Positions 47,072-56,989 are shown, numbered from the stretch's first letter. The stretch is DNA of 64,000 nt from Gammaproteobacteria bacterium (GCA_030429735.1 JAUIET010000006.1:62001-126000), one strand, 5' to 3'. Made by a program: numbers and translations. Notes: generated by a model from the sequence alone, not told the origin.

Positions 47072-47372
47072 CTAGTGTCCCTTACCATAAGTTCGTACCA
47101 TTTAGAGCCAGCACAATGGCGTTCTTCTAGGCGTGTTCCGCAGGGAATATCGACTATATTGGCAAGGGACACAACGACGAAGAACGCCATTGTGCTGGCT
47201 CCCGGAGGGCCCGCCATTCGAGGCCTCCAGCTTCGTTGGACTCTTTGCGAATAGAGCCCGCTAGAGCCTGCCCCGCGAAGCGAGTGTTTTGGGTATTCAC
47301 TGCAGAGTTCGCCTCTGCTGAAAGCCTCGAATGGCGGGCTAAATGGTACGAACTTATGGTAAGGGACACTAG
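47072..47372. mobile_element. 301-bp MITE-like element with 34-bp perfect terminal inverted repeats
   Basis: The ends (47072-47105 and 47339-47372) are perfect 34-base inverted repeats beginning CTAGTGTCCCTTACCATAAG. Inside are two more perfect inverted repeats, 47105-47127 with 47179-47201 (23 bases) and 47209-47224 with 47324-47339 (16 bases), so the whole can fold into a branched structure. A shorter imperfect copy of the end, CAAGGGACAC, lies at 47163-47172. No open frame of its own looks real. The palindromic CTAG at both tips may be the target duplication, as for IS5-group elements. The right tip reaches into the stop codon of the short-chain dehydrogenase. Confidence 0.8.
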
Positions 47373-48142
47373 AAATCGTTGGGGCGGAGCAAAGCGTCAG
47401 ACCCACCGTCTACAAAAAATACGCATCCAAAACAAAAGCTTGCTTGCTCGCTCAACAGAAACAACACAGCATCGGCAATTTCCGAAGGGGTTCCTTCCCG
47501 ACCAGATGGGACTGCTGCGGCAAAATCAGCCATCGCTTTTGCAACATTCTCATCCTGCTTTGCGGCATCTGTCAGCGGAGTGGTTGTGATGCCCGGCGCC
47601 ACGGCATTGATGCGTATGCCCAAACCGGCGAATTCCGGCGTACTGGCACGCATCCACCGAGTCAGCGCCAGCTTTGACCCTGCATAGGCATCCTGCACAC
47701 CATTAGCCCTGGCATTAACCAGCTGACTGGCGCCATCCCGATCATCGGCCGCTAATGCCTGAAGCAACTCTTCGTCATGCTGTGCCATTGGCGCAGAATT
47801 CGACGAAATCATCACCACGGCACCCTTTTTCTTGGCGAGCAGGGGTTGCAGCGCAATTGTAGTGAGCTTGGCACCAAAGTAATTAACATCTGTAACAAGG
47901 GATGCAGGCCGCGCGGCCGGTCCCAGCCCAGCGCAAGGAATAAAGCCGTCCAGGCCATCAGGAGCAAGCTGCTCAACCTGTTTAACAGCCGCCGTGCAAC
48001 CTTCTTCGGTCGATAAATCAGCGATGATATCTGCGCTCTTGATATCCACCACAATAACCGTATGACCCAGCTCACGCAGCTGAGTTTTGATCGCCGCGCC
48101 GATTCCGGTGGCGCCTCCCGTCATAGCGTACGTTTTGTTCAT
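47369..48142 (-). CDS. Short-chain dehydrogenase/reductase
   Basis: A 257-residue SDR with the NAD(P) motif TGGATGIG at 8-15, an acidic strand-2 end (VVDIKSADI), Ser in ISSNSA, and YAGSK as the catalytic Tyr-Lys pair. VFFVDGGSDA near the end is typical. The substrate is unknown; the next genes on the other side are meta-cleavage enzymes. The TAG stop lies within the right CTAG of the adjoining repeat element. Confidence 0.88.
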   Translation of the reverse strand: MNKTYAMTGGATGIGAAIKTQLRELGHTVIVVDIKSADIIADLSTEEGCTAAVKQVEQLAPDGLDGFIPCAGLGPAARPASLVTDVNYFGAKLTTIALQPLLAKKKGAVVMISSNSAPMAQHDEELLQALAADDRDGASQLVNARANGVQDAYAGSKLALTRWMRASTPEFAGLGIRINAVAPGITTTPLTDAAKQDENVAKAMADFAAAVPSGREGTPSEIADAVLFLLSEQASFCFGCVFFVDGGSDALLRPNDF

Positions 48143-48206
48143 CGAAATACTCTGCGGCTGCTGATACTATTGGCGGTTATAGTAACCTAAAGCGGGAGAG
48201 TCGTTT

Positions 48207-49151
48207 ATGGCCATTCAGAAAGTAAAATGCGCCATTATTGGTACCGGCAACATCGGTACGGATTTGATGGTTAAAATTGTGCAGACCTCCAAGGTTCTGG
48301 AACTCGCTGCCTTTGTCGGTATTGACCCGGAATCAGACGGTCTGGCGCGCGCCAGAAAAATGGGCATAGCTGGCACCTCTGACGGGTTGGACGGTCTGTT
48401 GGCAATGCCCGTTTTTGATGACATTAAGCTGGTTTTCGACGCCACTTCAGCAGGCGCGCACCACCATCACCACGACATTCTGAGCAAGCACGGTAAGCAG
48501 CTTGTGGACTTAACGCCGGCGGCGATTGGCCCCTACACAGTCCCTGTGGTTAATATGGACGAGCATCTGGGTGAACAGAACGTCAACATGGTGACCTGCG
48601 GTGGTCAGGCCACCATCCCAATCGTGCATGCCGTGTCTCGTGTGGCAAAAGTGCATTACGCCGAAATTGTGGCCTCCGTGTCTTCCCGCTCAGCTGGTCC
48701 CGGCACACGCGCAAACATAGACGAATTTACGCAAACCACGGCGAGGGCGATCGAATCGGTTGGCGGCGCAGAACGCGGCAAGGCCATCATCATTCTGAAC
48801 CCTGCTGAACCACCAATGATCATGCGCGACACGATATTCACGCTCAGTGAACGCGCCGATGAAGCCGCTATTGAACGCTCTGTGGCCGACATGGTCGCCG
48901 ATGTTCAAAGTTACGTGCCTGGATACCGCCTGAAACAGCAGGTGCAGTTCGAACACTTTAAGGATGACGCACCACTGCATATCCCGGGGTTTGGCGACTT
49001 CTCTGGCACCAAATCATCAGTGTTCCTTGAAGTAGAGGGCGCGGCCCACTATTTACCTGCGTACGCCGGTAACCTGGACATCATGACCTCGGCGGCATTG
49101 GGCACTGCTGAACGCCTTGCACAAATGAAGTTCGCCGCCAAAGCGGCCTGA
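48207..49151 (+). CDS. Acetaldehyde dehydrogenase (acetylating)
   Basis: A 314-residue enzyme of the DmpF/BphJ/MhpF family that converts acetaldehyde, NAD and CoA to acetyl-CoA. NAD site [12 protein letters not shown], catalytic Cys in [14 protein letters not shown], and [12 protein letters not shown] are seen. A run of five His (GAHHHHHDI) at about residues 87-91 is unusual for the family. The partner aldolase is encoded 48 bases downstream; the two normally form a channelling complex. Confidence 0.95.
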   Translation: MAIQKVKCAIIGTGNIGTDLMVKIVQTSKVLELAAFVGIDPESDGLARARKMGIAGTSDGLDGLLAMPVFDDIKLVFDATSAGAHHHHHDILSKHGKQLVDLTPAAIGPYTVPVVNMDEHLGEQNVNMVTCGGQATIPIVHAVSRVAKVHYAEIVASVSSRSAGPGTRANIDEFTQTTARAIESVGGAERGKAIIILNPAEPPMIMRDTIFTLSERADEAAIERSVADMVADVQSYVPGYRLKQQVQFEHFKDDAPLHIPGFGDFSGTKSSVFLEVEGAAHYLPAYAGNLDIMTSAALGTAERLAQMKFAAKAA

Positions 49152-49199
49152 AACGACAGCTCAACACCACGGCTCTGAACCACGATCAGGAGATTACAA

Positions 49200-50267
49200 A
49201 TGGCGATCAATCCAAGCAAAGACAAGATTTATATTCAGGATGTGTCGCTGCGCGACGGTATGCACGCCATTCGCCATATGTACGGCATTGATCATGTACA
49301 GACCATCGCCAAAGCGCTGGATGACGCCAAAGTGGATGCCATTGAAGTAGCCCACGGCGACGGTTTGTCCGGCACCAGCTTCAACTATGGTTTCGGTGCA
49401 CACACCGATAAAGAGTGGATAGGCGCGGTAGCGGATGTCTTGCAGCATGCCAAGTTAACCACGTTGATACTGCCAGGTATTGCGGTGAAAGAAGACCTGA
49501 AATGGGCGTGGGATATGGGCGTTCGATCCGTTCGGGTTGCCACCCATTGCACCGAGGCCGATGTATCTCGCCAGCACATAGAGTATGCCCGTGAGCTGGG
49601 TATGGACACCATTGGATTTCTTATGATGTCGCACATGAGCGAACCCAGCAAATTGGCGGCGCAGGCAAAGCTGATGGAATCGTATGGCGCTCAATGCGTT
49701 TACGTAGTGGACAGCGGCGGTGCACTGAACATGAACGACGTGGCGGATCGTTTCAAAGCCTTTGCCGACACTCTTGACCCGGCAACCGAGCGGGGAATGC
49801 ATGCACACCACAATCTGGCATTAGGTGTCGCAAATTCCATAGTGGCAGTAGAGAACGGCTGCAATAGAATCGATGCATCGTTGGCCGGAATGGGCGCCGG
49901 TGCGGGAAATGCACCCTTAGAGGTGTTCATTGCTGCAGCTGATCGATTGGGTTGGAATCACGGCTGTGATCTCTACAAACTCATGGATGCCGCGGATGAC
50001 CTGGTCAGACCATTACAGGATCGCCCGGTGCGAGTTGACCGTGAAACCTTGTCGCTTGGCTACGCCGGTGTCTACTCAAGCTTTCTGCGCCATGCTGAAG
50101 TGGCCGCAGCGCGCTATGGCCTGGAAACCAGAGATATTCTGGTAGAGTTGGGCAGGCGCAAAATGGTCGGAGGCCAGGAAGACATGATTGTTGACGTAGC
50201 GCTGGATATGATTAAAGAGCGTGACGGCGTGCTTGAAGCCAGCGCACAGCAGCAAGCCGCAGGTTAA
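49200..50267 (+). CDS. 4-hydroxy-2-oxovalerate aldolase
   Basis: A 355-residue class II aldolase of the DmpG/BphI/MhpE family. It has the substrate-binding VSLRDGMHA near the N-terminus and the metal-binding [11 protein letters not shown] at about 199-209. It splits 4-hydroxy-2-oxoacids to pyruvate and an aldehyde, which passes to the dehydrogenase encoded upstream. AGGAG precedes the ATG. Confidence 0.95.
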   Translation: MAINPSKDKIYIQDVSLRDGMHAIRHMYGIDHVQTIAKALDDAKVDAIEVAHGDGLSGTSFNYGFGAHTDKEWIGAVADVLQHAKLTTLILPGIAVKEDLKWAWDMGVRSVRVATHCTEADVSRQHIEYARELGMDTIGFLMMSHMSEPSKLAAQAKLMESYGAQCVYVVDSGGALNMNDVADRFKAFADTLDPATERGMHAHHNLALGVANSIVAVENGCNRIDASLAGMGAGAGNAPLEVFIAAADRLGWNHGCDLYKLMDAADDLVRPLQDRPVRVDRETLSLGYAGVYSSFLRHAEVAAARYGLETRDILVELGRRKMVGGQEDMIVDVALDMIKERDGVLEASAQQQAAG

Positions 50268-50282
50268 GTTATGTGATTCGGC

Positions 50283-51071
50283 CTAGCCAAATTTTACGCT
50301 GGCCGAACCGACGCCCTCTAACTCAAGGCTCAGTTCGTCACCTGCGCTCACCGGCTCCAGGGGAACCAGTGAGCCAGACAAAATTATGTCTCCGGCAAGA
50401 AACGGAATATCGTATTGACCCAGTGTGTTTGCCAACCACGCCACTGCAGTTAGTGGATTGCCTTGCACTGCCGAGCCGAGGCCCTCGCTTAGCGGCTGGC
50501 CATTTTTTCTTACAGTGATTTTCAGCTTTGCAAGGTCGAAATCGTTTGGGTCCACTCTGTCTTCACCCAACACAAACACACCGCAAGAGGCATTGTCAGC
50601 AACAGTGTCCTGAATTTTAATGTTCCAGTCGCGTATCCGGGAATCCACAATTTCGAAACAGGGCACGATGCACTCGGTTGCATCAAGAACGGCCTGCTCA
50701 TTAATGTTATCACTGCCCAAGTCATGCTTAAGTACGAAGGCAATTTCAGCTTCTGCACGCGGTTGAATCAAATTGCCTGCAATCGGTATCTGCGCACCAT
50801 TACTGAACTGCATTGCATCAGTTAGAAACCCAAAATCTGGCTGAAATACACCGAGCATTTCCTGAACCGCCGCGCTGGTTACGCCAATTTTCTTCCCAAC
50901 AACCTTTTCACCATCGGCCTCTAGCCGACGCTCCAGCATGCGCAGCGAGATTTGGTAAGCATCATCGATACTGATATCTGGTTCGCGGTCGGTGAGTGGC
51001 TCAAGCATTGTGAACGAACGCATTGCTTCATAAAGCTCATCGCCCAGCGCTGTTATTTTTTCACTATCCAT
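50283..51071 (-). CDS. 2-oxopent-4-enoate hydratase / oxalocrotonate decarboxylase family
   Basis: A 262-residue protein of the fumarylacetoacetase-like fold. Key parts are GKKIGVTSAAVQEMLGVFQPDFG, metal-binding Glu pair in PRAEAEIAFVL, and FEIVDSRI. Family members are DmpE/MhpD hydratases and DmpH decarboxylases, which I cannot separate by eye. Either supplies or precedes the substrate of the neighbouring aldolase, though this gene faces the opposite way. Confidence 0.85.
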   Translation of the reverse strand: MDSEKITALGDELYEAMRSFTMLEPLTDREPDISIDDAYQISLRMLERRLEADGEKVVGKKIGVTSAAVQEMLGVFQPDFGFLTDAMQFSNGAQIPIAGNLIQPRAEAEIAFVLKHDLGSDNINEQAVLDATECIVPCFEIVDSRIRDWNIKIQDTVADNASCGVFVLGEDRVDPNDFDLAKLKITVRKNGQPLSEGLGSAVQGNPLTAVAWLANTLGQYDIPFLAGDIILSGSLVPLEPVSAGDELSLELEGVGSASVKFG

Positions 51072-51130
51072 GGTCAGTTATCCTGTAACGTACGAATTAG
51101 CAGCAAGCTCAGGTAGTGATCAGCCGTGGT

Positions 51131-52120
51131 CTATCGACGGCCAACGATCAATTCAGTGGAATCAATCGTCGGGTGCTGCTCTATCGCGATGGGCTGGCCG
51201 TTCAGGGTTAAAGAGACCGCCTTGGAATTACCTACGCGCACTTCAAACGGAGCTTCACCAGTTATACGCAATGTTTCACCCTGCAGCTTGGTATCCATCA
51301 CAATCGGGTTTTGGTCCTTGTCATAGACTTCCACCCAGCAATTATCATGAAAATTAAACAGCAATATGTCTTCACTTGCGCCGGCAAGCAGCACGGCTGA
51401 AGCGGTGGCGCTGTGGTCTGCTGACACATCCAGTCGATAGGCTTGATACTTACTATCAGACGGTGTGACCACGACCGCTGTGCGCGGCGGCGCGTGGCCA
51501 GCTGCTGCTGATGCCGCCATGCCAGTGGTTGACATGGGCTGCTCTGATGTCGCAGCCGGTGCAGAATCATCGGACTGATCCGCCCATTCAGGGGTGGTCC
51601 ATACAGGGTTGTCTGACGAGGCGGTTTGAGCTGCGGTGGCTTTAAGACCTGACTCTTCACCCTCATTAGGGAAAAAATGGGTCTCTTTACCGGTCACTAT
51701 GTCGCGCAGTGACTCCAGGTCACCACGGTCAAAGGTCCAGGCCACCATCAATAACAGACACACCAGCGACAAGCGCAGCCAAACACCCGAGCGCTGCGGC
51801 TCGCTGACCACAGTGTAAGTTGCCGCACTTTGCGCCGGTTGTTTTACCTGCGTTTGGTATAAACCCAGCAAAATTTGTGGATTCAAATCGAGAAATCTAG
51901 CGTAGGATTTCAGATAAGAACTGAAATGTTTGCCTTCCAGTTGCGGATTATAGGAGTCTGACTCCAGGGCCGCTATGTGACTTGTCATTAAATTCAAGGT
52001 ACTTGCGACTTCTTCTTGAGAAAGACCTTTAACTTCGCGAGCTTCGCGAAGAAGAACGCCGGCTGTTTTTAAGTACGGGAAAGAATGTTCATGTAAGGGC
52101 AAAACAACACTGCCATTCAT
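51131..52120 (-). CDS. rodZ: RodZ-like helix-turn-helix membrane protein
   Basis: A 329-residue protein with an N-terminal HTH (LREAREVKGLSQEEVASTL, about 23-41), one membrane helix (LSLVCLLLMVAW), a Pro/Ala/Ser-rich periplasmic linker and a C-terminal DUF4115 domain (FNFHDNCWVEVYD ... PFEVRVGNSKAVSLTLNG). RodZ links MreB to the cell envelope and helps maintain rod shape. Confidence 0.85.
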   Translation of the reverse strand: MNGSVVLPLHEHSFPYLKTAGVLLREAREVKGLSQEEVASTLNLMTSHIAALESDSYNPQLEGKHFSSYLKSYARFLDLNPQILLGLYQTQVKQPAQSAATYTVVSEPQRSGVWLRLSLVCLLLMVAWTFDRGDLESLRDIVTGKETHFFPNEGEESGLKATAAQTASSDNPVWTTPEWADQSDDSAPAATSEQPMSTTGMAASAAAGHAPPRTAVVVTPSDSKYQAYRLDVSADHSATASAVLLAGASEDILLFNFHDNCWVEVYDKDQNPIVMDTKLQGETLRITGEAPFEVRVGNSKAVSLTLNGQPIAIEQHPTIDSTELIVGRR

Positions 52121-52163
52121 GATAGCGGACGCTTAGCGATCCCCCGGCAAGTCGAAAACGTTA

Positions 52164-53111
52164 CTATTGTACCTTTTTATTGCATTGCCGTGAAGGCGGT
52201 GGCGCCCCTATGTGTTGTTCATTTCGCTGCTTGGCCAGCGCTATTTGTTTTTGTCTTTCAGCAAATCGAGCTTTTCGACTGTCGCTGGAAAATGCATAAC
52301 AACGATCACAGCTAACACCTTCGATATAGTGCGGTGATTTTTTGTCTTCATTCGTAATTGGCCGTCTGCAAGCGTGACATTGATCGTACTGACCTTCCTG
52401 CAATTGATGGTTCACGGTCACTCGGTTGTCGAACACAAAACAATCCCCGCGCCACAGACTCTCCTCTTCAGGCACTGAGTCCAGGTAATTCAGGATGCCG
52501 CCTTGCAGGTGATACACCTGCTCGAAGCCCTGTTCCAGCATAAAGGATGATGCTTTCTCGCAACGAATCCCCCCGGTGCAAAACATGGCGACTTTGCGGT
52601 GTTTTTCTGGATTGCAATTGTCAGCAACATACTGCGGAAACTCACGAAAACTGCTGGTATTGGGGTTTACCGCCCCCTCAAAACTGCCAATTTCCACTTC
52701 ATAGTCGTTGCGCGTATCAAGCACCAGCACATCGGGATCCGAAATCAGCGCATTCCAGTGCTCAGGTGCCACGTACTGCCCTACGGTTTTATTGGGATCT
52801 ATCCCCTCAACACCCAAAGTAACGATTTCACGCTTCAGCTTGACCTTCATGCGGTAAAACGGCTTTTCGTTCACTTCGGAAAACTTATAGTCGATGCCAC
52901 ATAAGCGGGTATCGCGCTCCAGATAGTCGATTAGTTGCTGCACCTCCTCTGCGGAGCCAGAGATCGTGCCATTGATCCCTTCCTCAGCAAGCAACAATGT
53001 CCCTTTGATATTCAGGCTTAAGCAGTGTTCCAGTAACGGCTGCTGCAGTGAACGGTAGTCAGGCAGCGATACAAACTTATACAGAGCGCAGACGGAAAAG
53101 TGCTCGCTCAT
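52164..53111 (-). CDS. trhO: tRNA uridine(34) hydroxylase TrhO
   Basis: A 315-residue protein of the UPF0176/TrhO family. A ferredoxin-like N-terminus ([10 protein letters not shown]) leads to a rhodanese domain with active Cys ([16 protein letters not shown], about 180) and a C-terminal four-Cys zinc site (QCHACRRP ... VSCDRCY). TrhO makes 5-hydroxyuridine at tRNA position 34. Its ATG overlaps the BolA stop (ATGA). Confidence 0.95.
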   Translation of the reverse strand: MSEHFSVCALYKFVSLPDYRSLQQPLLEHCLSLNIKGTLLLAEEGINGTISGSAEEVQQLIDYLERDTRLCGIDYKFSEVNEKPFYRMKVKLKREIVTLGVEGIDPNKTVGQYVAPEHWNALISDPDVLVLDTRNDYEVEIGSFEGAVNPNTSSFREFPQYVADNCNPEKHRKVAMFCTGGIRCEKASSFMLEQGFEQVYHLQGGILNYLDSVPEEESLWRGDCFVFDNRVTVNHQLQEGQYDQCHACRRPITNEDKKSPHYIEGVSCDRCYAFSSDSRKARFAERQKQIALAKQRNEQHIGAPPPSRQCNKKVQ

Positions 53112-53443
53112 CCCTTATCTGCCGCCGCTTCACGTGCGCTTCCGCCACGACAGGCCGGGCTGTCCGGAGCATTTTGCTGCCGCTGTTGCCACTCATCAGG
53201 CGAATACGTATGCAACGCCAGAGCATGTACACCGCCTGCCAGCTCGTCAGCCAGCACCTTGTACACGCTCTGATGGCGTGCCACCTCGCGCAAGGCCTGA
53301 AACTGAGGGGTGACGATCACCACCTTAAAGTGCGATTCGGAACCAGGCGGCACATTGTGCTGATCTGATTCATTGACAACGCGCAAGTGTTCTGGCGCAA
53401 ACGCGCTTTCAAGCTTTTGCACGATTTCCTGCTGAATTTCCAT
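53108..53443 (-). CDS. BolA family protein
   Basis: A 111-residue BolA protein: [30 protein letters not shown] and the conserved [14 protein letters not shown] with [12 protein letters not shown]. BolA proteins partner monothiol glutaredoxins in Fe-S cluster handling. I chose ATG 53443 because AGAGGAG lies six bases before it; earlier starts at 53464 and 53593 lack this. The C-terminus is extended by a polar tail. Confidence 0.9.
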   Translation of the reverse strand: MEIQQEIVQKLESAFAPEHLRVVNESDQHNVPPGSESHFKVVIVTPQFQALREVARHQSVYKVLADELAGGVHALALHTYSPDEWQQRQQNAPDSPACRGGSAREAAADKG

Positions 53444-53554
53444 AAGCGACTCCTCTGCGCTCATTTTAACCCAATCCGCCAGAGCGTGAGCCCTTGGGAA
53501 GGCCTGAAAGCGACTGCTATACTCGACATAAGAGACAGCAAGACGAGCGTAGCA

Positions 53555-54205
53555 ATGGCAGACCCAGACTATCGCGTGGTGTTTGAAGGCCAAATCGCCG
53601 AAGGCTTCAGCATTGGTATGGTGAAGAACAACCTGGCCAAGCTGTTCAAAGCCGACACCGAGCGCATTGCCACAATTTTCAGCGGTCAGGCCGTGGTACT
53701 AAAACGCAACATTGATCACGCGACCGCGCTGAAGTACCAGGCGGCATTACTGAAAGCCGGAGCGGTAACCAGCCTTAAATCGTCTGCCAGTCGAAGCAAC
53801 ACCAGCTCAGCGTCCACCACGCCTGCGGAACCTGAGGCAGCACCCAACAATGCCTCTTCCAATTCATGGTCTCTAGCCCCCACAGGCACGGAATTGTTGC
53901 GCGCAGATGAGCGGCGTCACTATGAAGAAGCCAACGTAGACGTGAGCCATATTTCGGTTGCGTCCAGCTTTATGAGCTTTGATGAACAGACCCAATCGGC
54001 AGATGATCTGCCCACGCCAGATACCAGTCACCTGTCGGTCGCTGCAGTCGGCGAAACGCTGGGGGAAAACACCCACAAAGAAACGCCCGTGATAGTCGGT
54101 GAATTGCAGGCCAGTCTTGCGCCTGTCGGCGCCGATTTAAACGAACGTCAGCAAGATCATGAACCGCTTGAGCTTGATCTAAGCCATATCAGTCTTATTG
54201 ACTAG
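53555..54205 (+). CDS. Conserved hypothetical protein with an N-terminal uptake-type domain and SHIS repeats
   Basis: A 216-residue soluble protein. Residues 1-70 form a compact domain (YRVVFEGQIAEGFSIGMVK, NNLAKLFKADTERI, SGQAVVLKR) seen in many gammaproteobacterial proteins but not functionally known to me. The rest is a linker with repeated short elements: LAPTGTELL and LAPVGADLN, and VDVSHISV, PDTSHLSV and LDLSHISL. The start at ATG 53555 is chosen by the domain start. It converges on the histidine kinase gene with an 11-base overlap. Confidence 0.7.
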   Translation: MADPDYRVVFEGQIAEGFSIGMVKNNLAKLFKADTERIATIFSGQAVVLKRNIDHATALKYQAALLKAGAVTSLKSSASRSNTSSASTTPAEPEAAPNNASSNSWSLAPTGTELLRADERRHYEEANVDVSHISVASSFMSFDEQTQSADDLPTPDTSHLSVAAVGETLGENTHKETPVIVGELQASLAPVGADLNERQQDHEPLELDLSHISLID

Positions 54206-55598
54206 TGTCCGCCGGTAATTCAACGGCAACACACAGACCCGGCGAATTGTCATACAGGTTGATCGTGCCATTATGGTACTTCACCACGGCCGATACCAGG
54301 CTCAACCCCAAACCATTGCCGGGGTACTCGCTGCGCGCTGTTTCCACCCGAAAAAAGCGCTCAAACACACGGTGACGATCGGCTTGCGGAATACCTATTC
54401 CATTGTCGCGCACCTGCACAATCAGCGAGCTGTCCCGACGCTCCAATATGATCTCAATCAAACCGTCTGCACCGGTGTATTTGATCGCATTGTCAATCAG
54501 GTTTGCAACAAGCTGAAACAACAAATCCCGGTCGCCCGTGAGACTTGCCTGGGGCGTTAGGTTCTGAATAATACTGATGTTCTTTTCCGACGCCACCGGT
54601 TCATACAACTCCACCACATCGGCGATGGTGACGTCCAGATCGTGGCGATGAAACTCGGACTGACGATTTCCCGTTTCTATCTGAGCAATTTTCAGCGCAG
54701 CATTAAAGGTTTTCAGCAAATCGTCTGCTTCCCTGGAAAGGTTGTCGACAATTTCCCGATTGGCTGGGTCACCTCGTTCTTCCAGCATCGCAACATGATT
54801 TCGCAGCCTGGTTAATGGCGTTCGCAGATCGTGGGCAATATTGTCTGACACCCGACGCACTCCGGCCATCAACTCCTGCAATCGTTCCAGCAGCAGATTG
54901 ATACTGATTTCCATCTCACGAAAATCACCACTGTAGCGATTGATCGGCAGTCGCTTGGACAGATCCCCCGCAAGAATATTACGGATGATCGCGTTGAATG
55001 CTTCCACCCGTCTGAGCAACAGGGAGCTGATCAGCGCCCCGCCAATAACACCAAGAATGATGGTAACAATAGTGCCGCGCAACAACAGATCAAACACCAG
55101 CTCAACTTTTTCCTCAGCGGGAAGCAGACTCTCCGCCAGGATCAGGGTGCCACCATTGCCTTGCGGTGCATCCATTGCTGCTAATCGAAACGATTTATCC
55201 CCTTGTTGAGCATCGAAGGTTTTGAACTGATGGCCAATCCAGGAAAATTCGAAGTCCTCGAGCTGCGGTACAGTGTTCAGATTACTGGCCAATACCGAAT
55301 TATCAGCATCGAGCAGGTGGTAATACAACCTTGGAGAATCAAACGCAGCGCTGCGTCGATCCGCGTAATCCAGCATTGCAGCGTGGCCACCAACATCAAG
55401 TGCTCGCTGAAAATGCTCCAGCTCAGTTTTCAGGTTTTTCTCGATACTACCGAACACATTGTAGGCGTACAGCGAATAAATAGAGCCAAGCAGCAGAAAA
55501 ACGGAGATGCTCAGCCAGAAAGCGTAGTTTGAAATAAATCGAAAGGTATAGCTGCCAAAAACACCGCGGTAGGTGTCAACCAGCTTATTCGGGAGCAT
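54195..55598 (-). CDS. Two-component sensor histidine kinase
   Basis: A 467-residue kinase: membrane helix (about 28-48), periplasmic sensor of about 130 residues, second helix (about 180-200), HAMP, HisKA with the phosphorylated His in SDNIAHDLRTPLTRLRNH (about 252-269), and ATPase motifs NLIDNAIKYTG, VRDNGIGIP and GNGLGLSLV. Its start overlaps the end of the response regulator gene by 14 bases. The signal is unknown. Confidence 0.95.
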   Translation of the reverse strand: MLPNKLVDTYRGVFGSYTFRFISNYAFWLSISVFLLLGSIYSLYAYNVFGSIEKNLKTELEHFQRALDVGGHAAMLDYADRRSAAFDSPRLYYHLLDADNSVLASNLNTVPQLEDFEFSWIGHQFKTFDAQQGDKSFRLAAMDAPQGNGGTLILAESLLPAEEKVELVFDLLLRGTIVTIILGVIGGALISSLLLRRVEAFNAIIRNILAGDLSKRLPINRYSGDFREMEISINLLLERLQELMAGVRRVSDNIAHDLRTPLTRLRNHVAMLEERGDPANREIVDNLSREADDLLKTFNAALKIAQIETGNRQSEFHRHDLDVTIADVVELYEPVASEKNISIIQNLTPQASLTGDRDLLFQLVANLIDNAIKYTGADGLIEIILERRDSSLIVQVRDNGIGIPQADRHRVFERFFRVETARSEYPGNGLGLSLVSAVVKYHNGTINLYDNSPGLCVAVELPADTSQ

Positions 55599-56289
55599 TC
55601 AGCACGTAGCCCGTACCGCGCACAGTGTGCAGTAGCTGCGTTTCAAACCCTTTATCAATTTTTTGCCTGAGCCGGCTAATGTGCACATCAATCACATTTG
55701 TTTGGGGGTCAAAATGATAGTCCCAGACATTTTCCAGCAGCATTGTTCGCGTTACCACCTGGCCTGCATGCTTCATCAGGTATTCCAGCAGGCGATATTC
55801 GCGGGGCTGCAGGTTAAACACCTGGCCAGCACGGGTGACTTTGTGGGTTAACAGGTCCATTTCAAGATCGCCTACTGACAATCTTGTTTCCGAGTGAGCA
55901 ACCTCACCGCGACGAATCAGCACCTCAACACGGGCAAGTAACTCCTCGATCGCAAAGGGTTTAACGAGGTAATCGTCGGCGCCCACTTTAAGGCCCTTAA
56001 CACGGTCGTCCACTTCACCCAGGGCGCTGAGCACCAGCACCGGGGTTTGAATGTCAGCAGAACGCAAGGACTGAATAATGCTCAGCCCATCCCGGCGCGG
56101 CAGCATTCGGTCAATAATCATGGTATCGAACTGGCCTTGCTTCGCTCGACGCAGGCCCATATCACCATCGGCGACGTGGTCAACAAGATAGCCATTATCG
56201 CGCAAACCGTTGCATATGAACTCCGCAACGTTTTTGTCGTCCTCTACCAATAAAACGATTCTCGGCCGCTTATTCGCTTTCTCAACCAT
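55585..56289 (-). CDS. OmpR-family response regulator
   Basis: A 234-residue regulator. The receiver has VEDDKN, phospho-acceptor Asp in TMIIDRMLPRRDG, and Lys in DDYLVKPF; the C-terminal winged helix has FNLQPREYRLLEYL, NVIDVHISRLRQKI and VRGTGYVL. It is the first gene of the pair with the kinase. Confidence 0.96.
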   Translation of the reverse strand: MVEKANKRPRIVLLVEDDKNVAEFICNGLRDNGYLVDHVADGDMGLRRAKQGQFDTMIIDRMLPRRDGLSIIQSLRSADIQTPVLVLSALGEVDDRVKGLKVGADDYLVKPFAIEELLARVEVLIRRGEVAHSETRLSVGDLEMDLLTHKVTRAGQVFNLQPREYRLLEYLMKHAGQVVTRTMLLENVWDYHFDPQTNVIDVHISRLRQKIDKGFETQLLHTVRGTGYVLNAPE

Positions 56290-56533
56290 GGGTAATGCCT
56301 AGTTCTGATAACAGTGCATCCCGGTGCCCTATCTGCGCATTAAATGCGGAACTGATAAGCATCCAGGTGCCGGGAGCCCGCCATTGTAAACCGAACCGAC
56401 CCGACACTGCCAAGTGTGTACTGGTTCACAGCGACGAAACGTAGTGCCCTGTGGACGGGCCGTTCGTCCCAGTTTAGCCGGAAAATCCACCATTTCTGAC
56501 TATATCTTAATCAAGCCACCCACAACACCACCA

Positions 56534-56965
56534 ATGCGACACACCGATCCCAGCACAACCTTGCTCAACAGACCGCAAAAACGGTACCGGTATCGACTGT
56601 TTGCAACGAGCATGTGCATCATCACATTGCTGTCAACCGGCGCCACAGCACAAACTGATTATCGTGCCGCTGGCATGCCGGAAGCGCACTATTGGGAAGA
56701 GTTGCCTGGTTACCGAAGCGCCAAACCACAAGCGCCGGTTTCCGAGCTTTTAGGGCCAGAGCCTTTGGCAGTCAGCGTTGATCAATTGCAACAAATGAAA
56801 AAGACGGATCTGAGAGATACCTATCGGTTGCTGACTGATGAGCAGCAAGCTCGGCGCGACGCTGAGCGCGAAACCGCTGCCAGCCGCATTGGAGAGAGCA
56901 ATTGGCACTACGGTTGGGGTGTCGGTTTAGACGACGTGAAGTTCCGCCTTAGCTACGATTTCTAG
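56534..56965 (+). CDS. Hypothetical exported protein
   Basis: A 143-residue protein with a hydrophobic leader ending STGATAQ and a mature part starting DYRAAGMPEAHYWEELPGY. It ends with YGWGVGLDDVKFRLSYDF, a beta-strand-like end with terminal Phe seen in outer-membrane proteins, though it is too short for a full barrel. The start at ATG 56534 is chosen by the leader. No family is recognised. Confidence 0.6.
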   Translation: MRHTDPSTTLLNRPQKRYRYRLFATSMCIITLLSTGATAQTDYRAAGMPEAHYWEELPGYRSAKPQAPVSELLGPEPLAVSVDQLQQMKKTDLRDTYRLLTDEQQARRDAERETAASRIGESNWHYGWGVGLDDVKFRLSYDF

Positions 56966-56989
56966 CCAACAGACATCGACCTTTCGTGT

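Noticed and set aside
47050-47589. Open frames of 118 and 117 codons across the repeat element
   Set aside because: They arise from the palindromic arms, run out of the element into the dehydrogenase gene or flank, and encode no recognisable protein.
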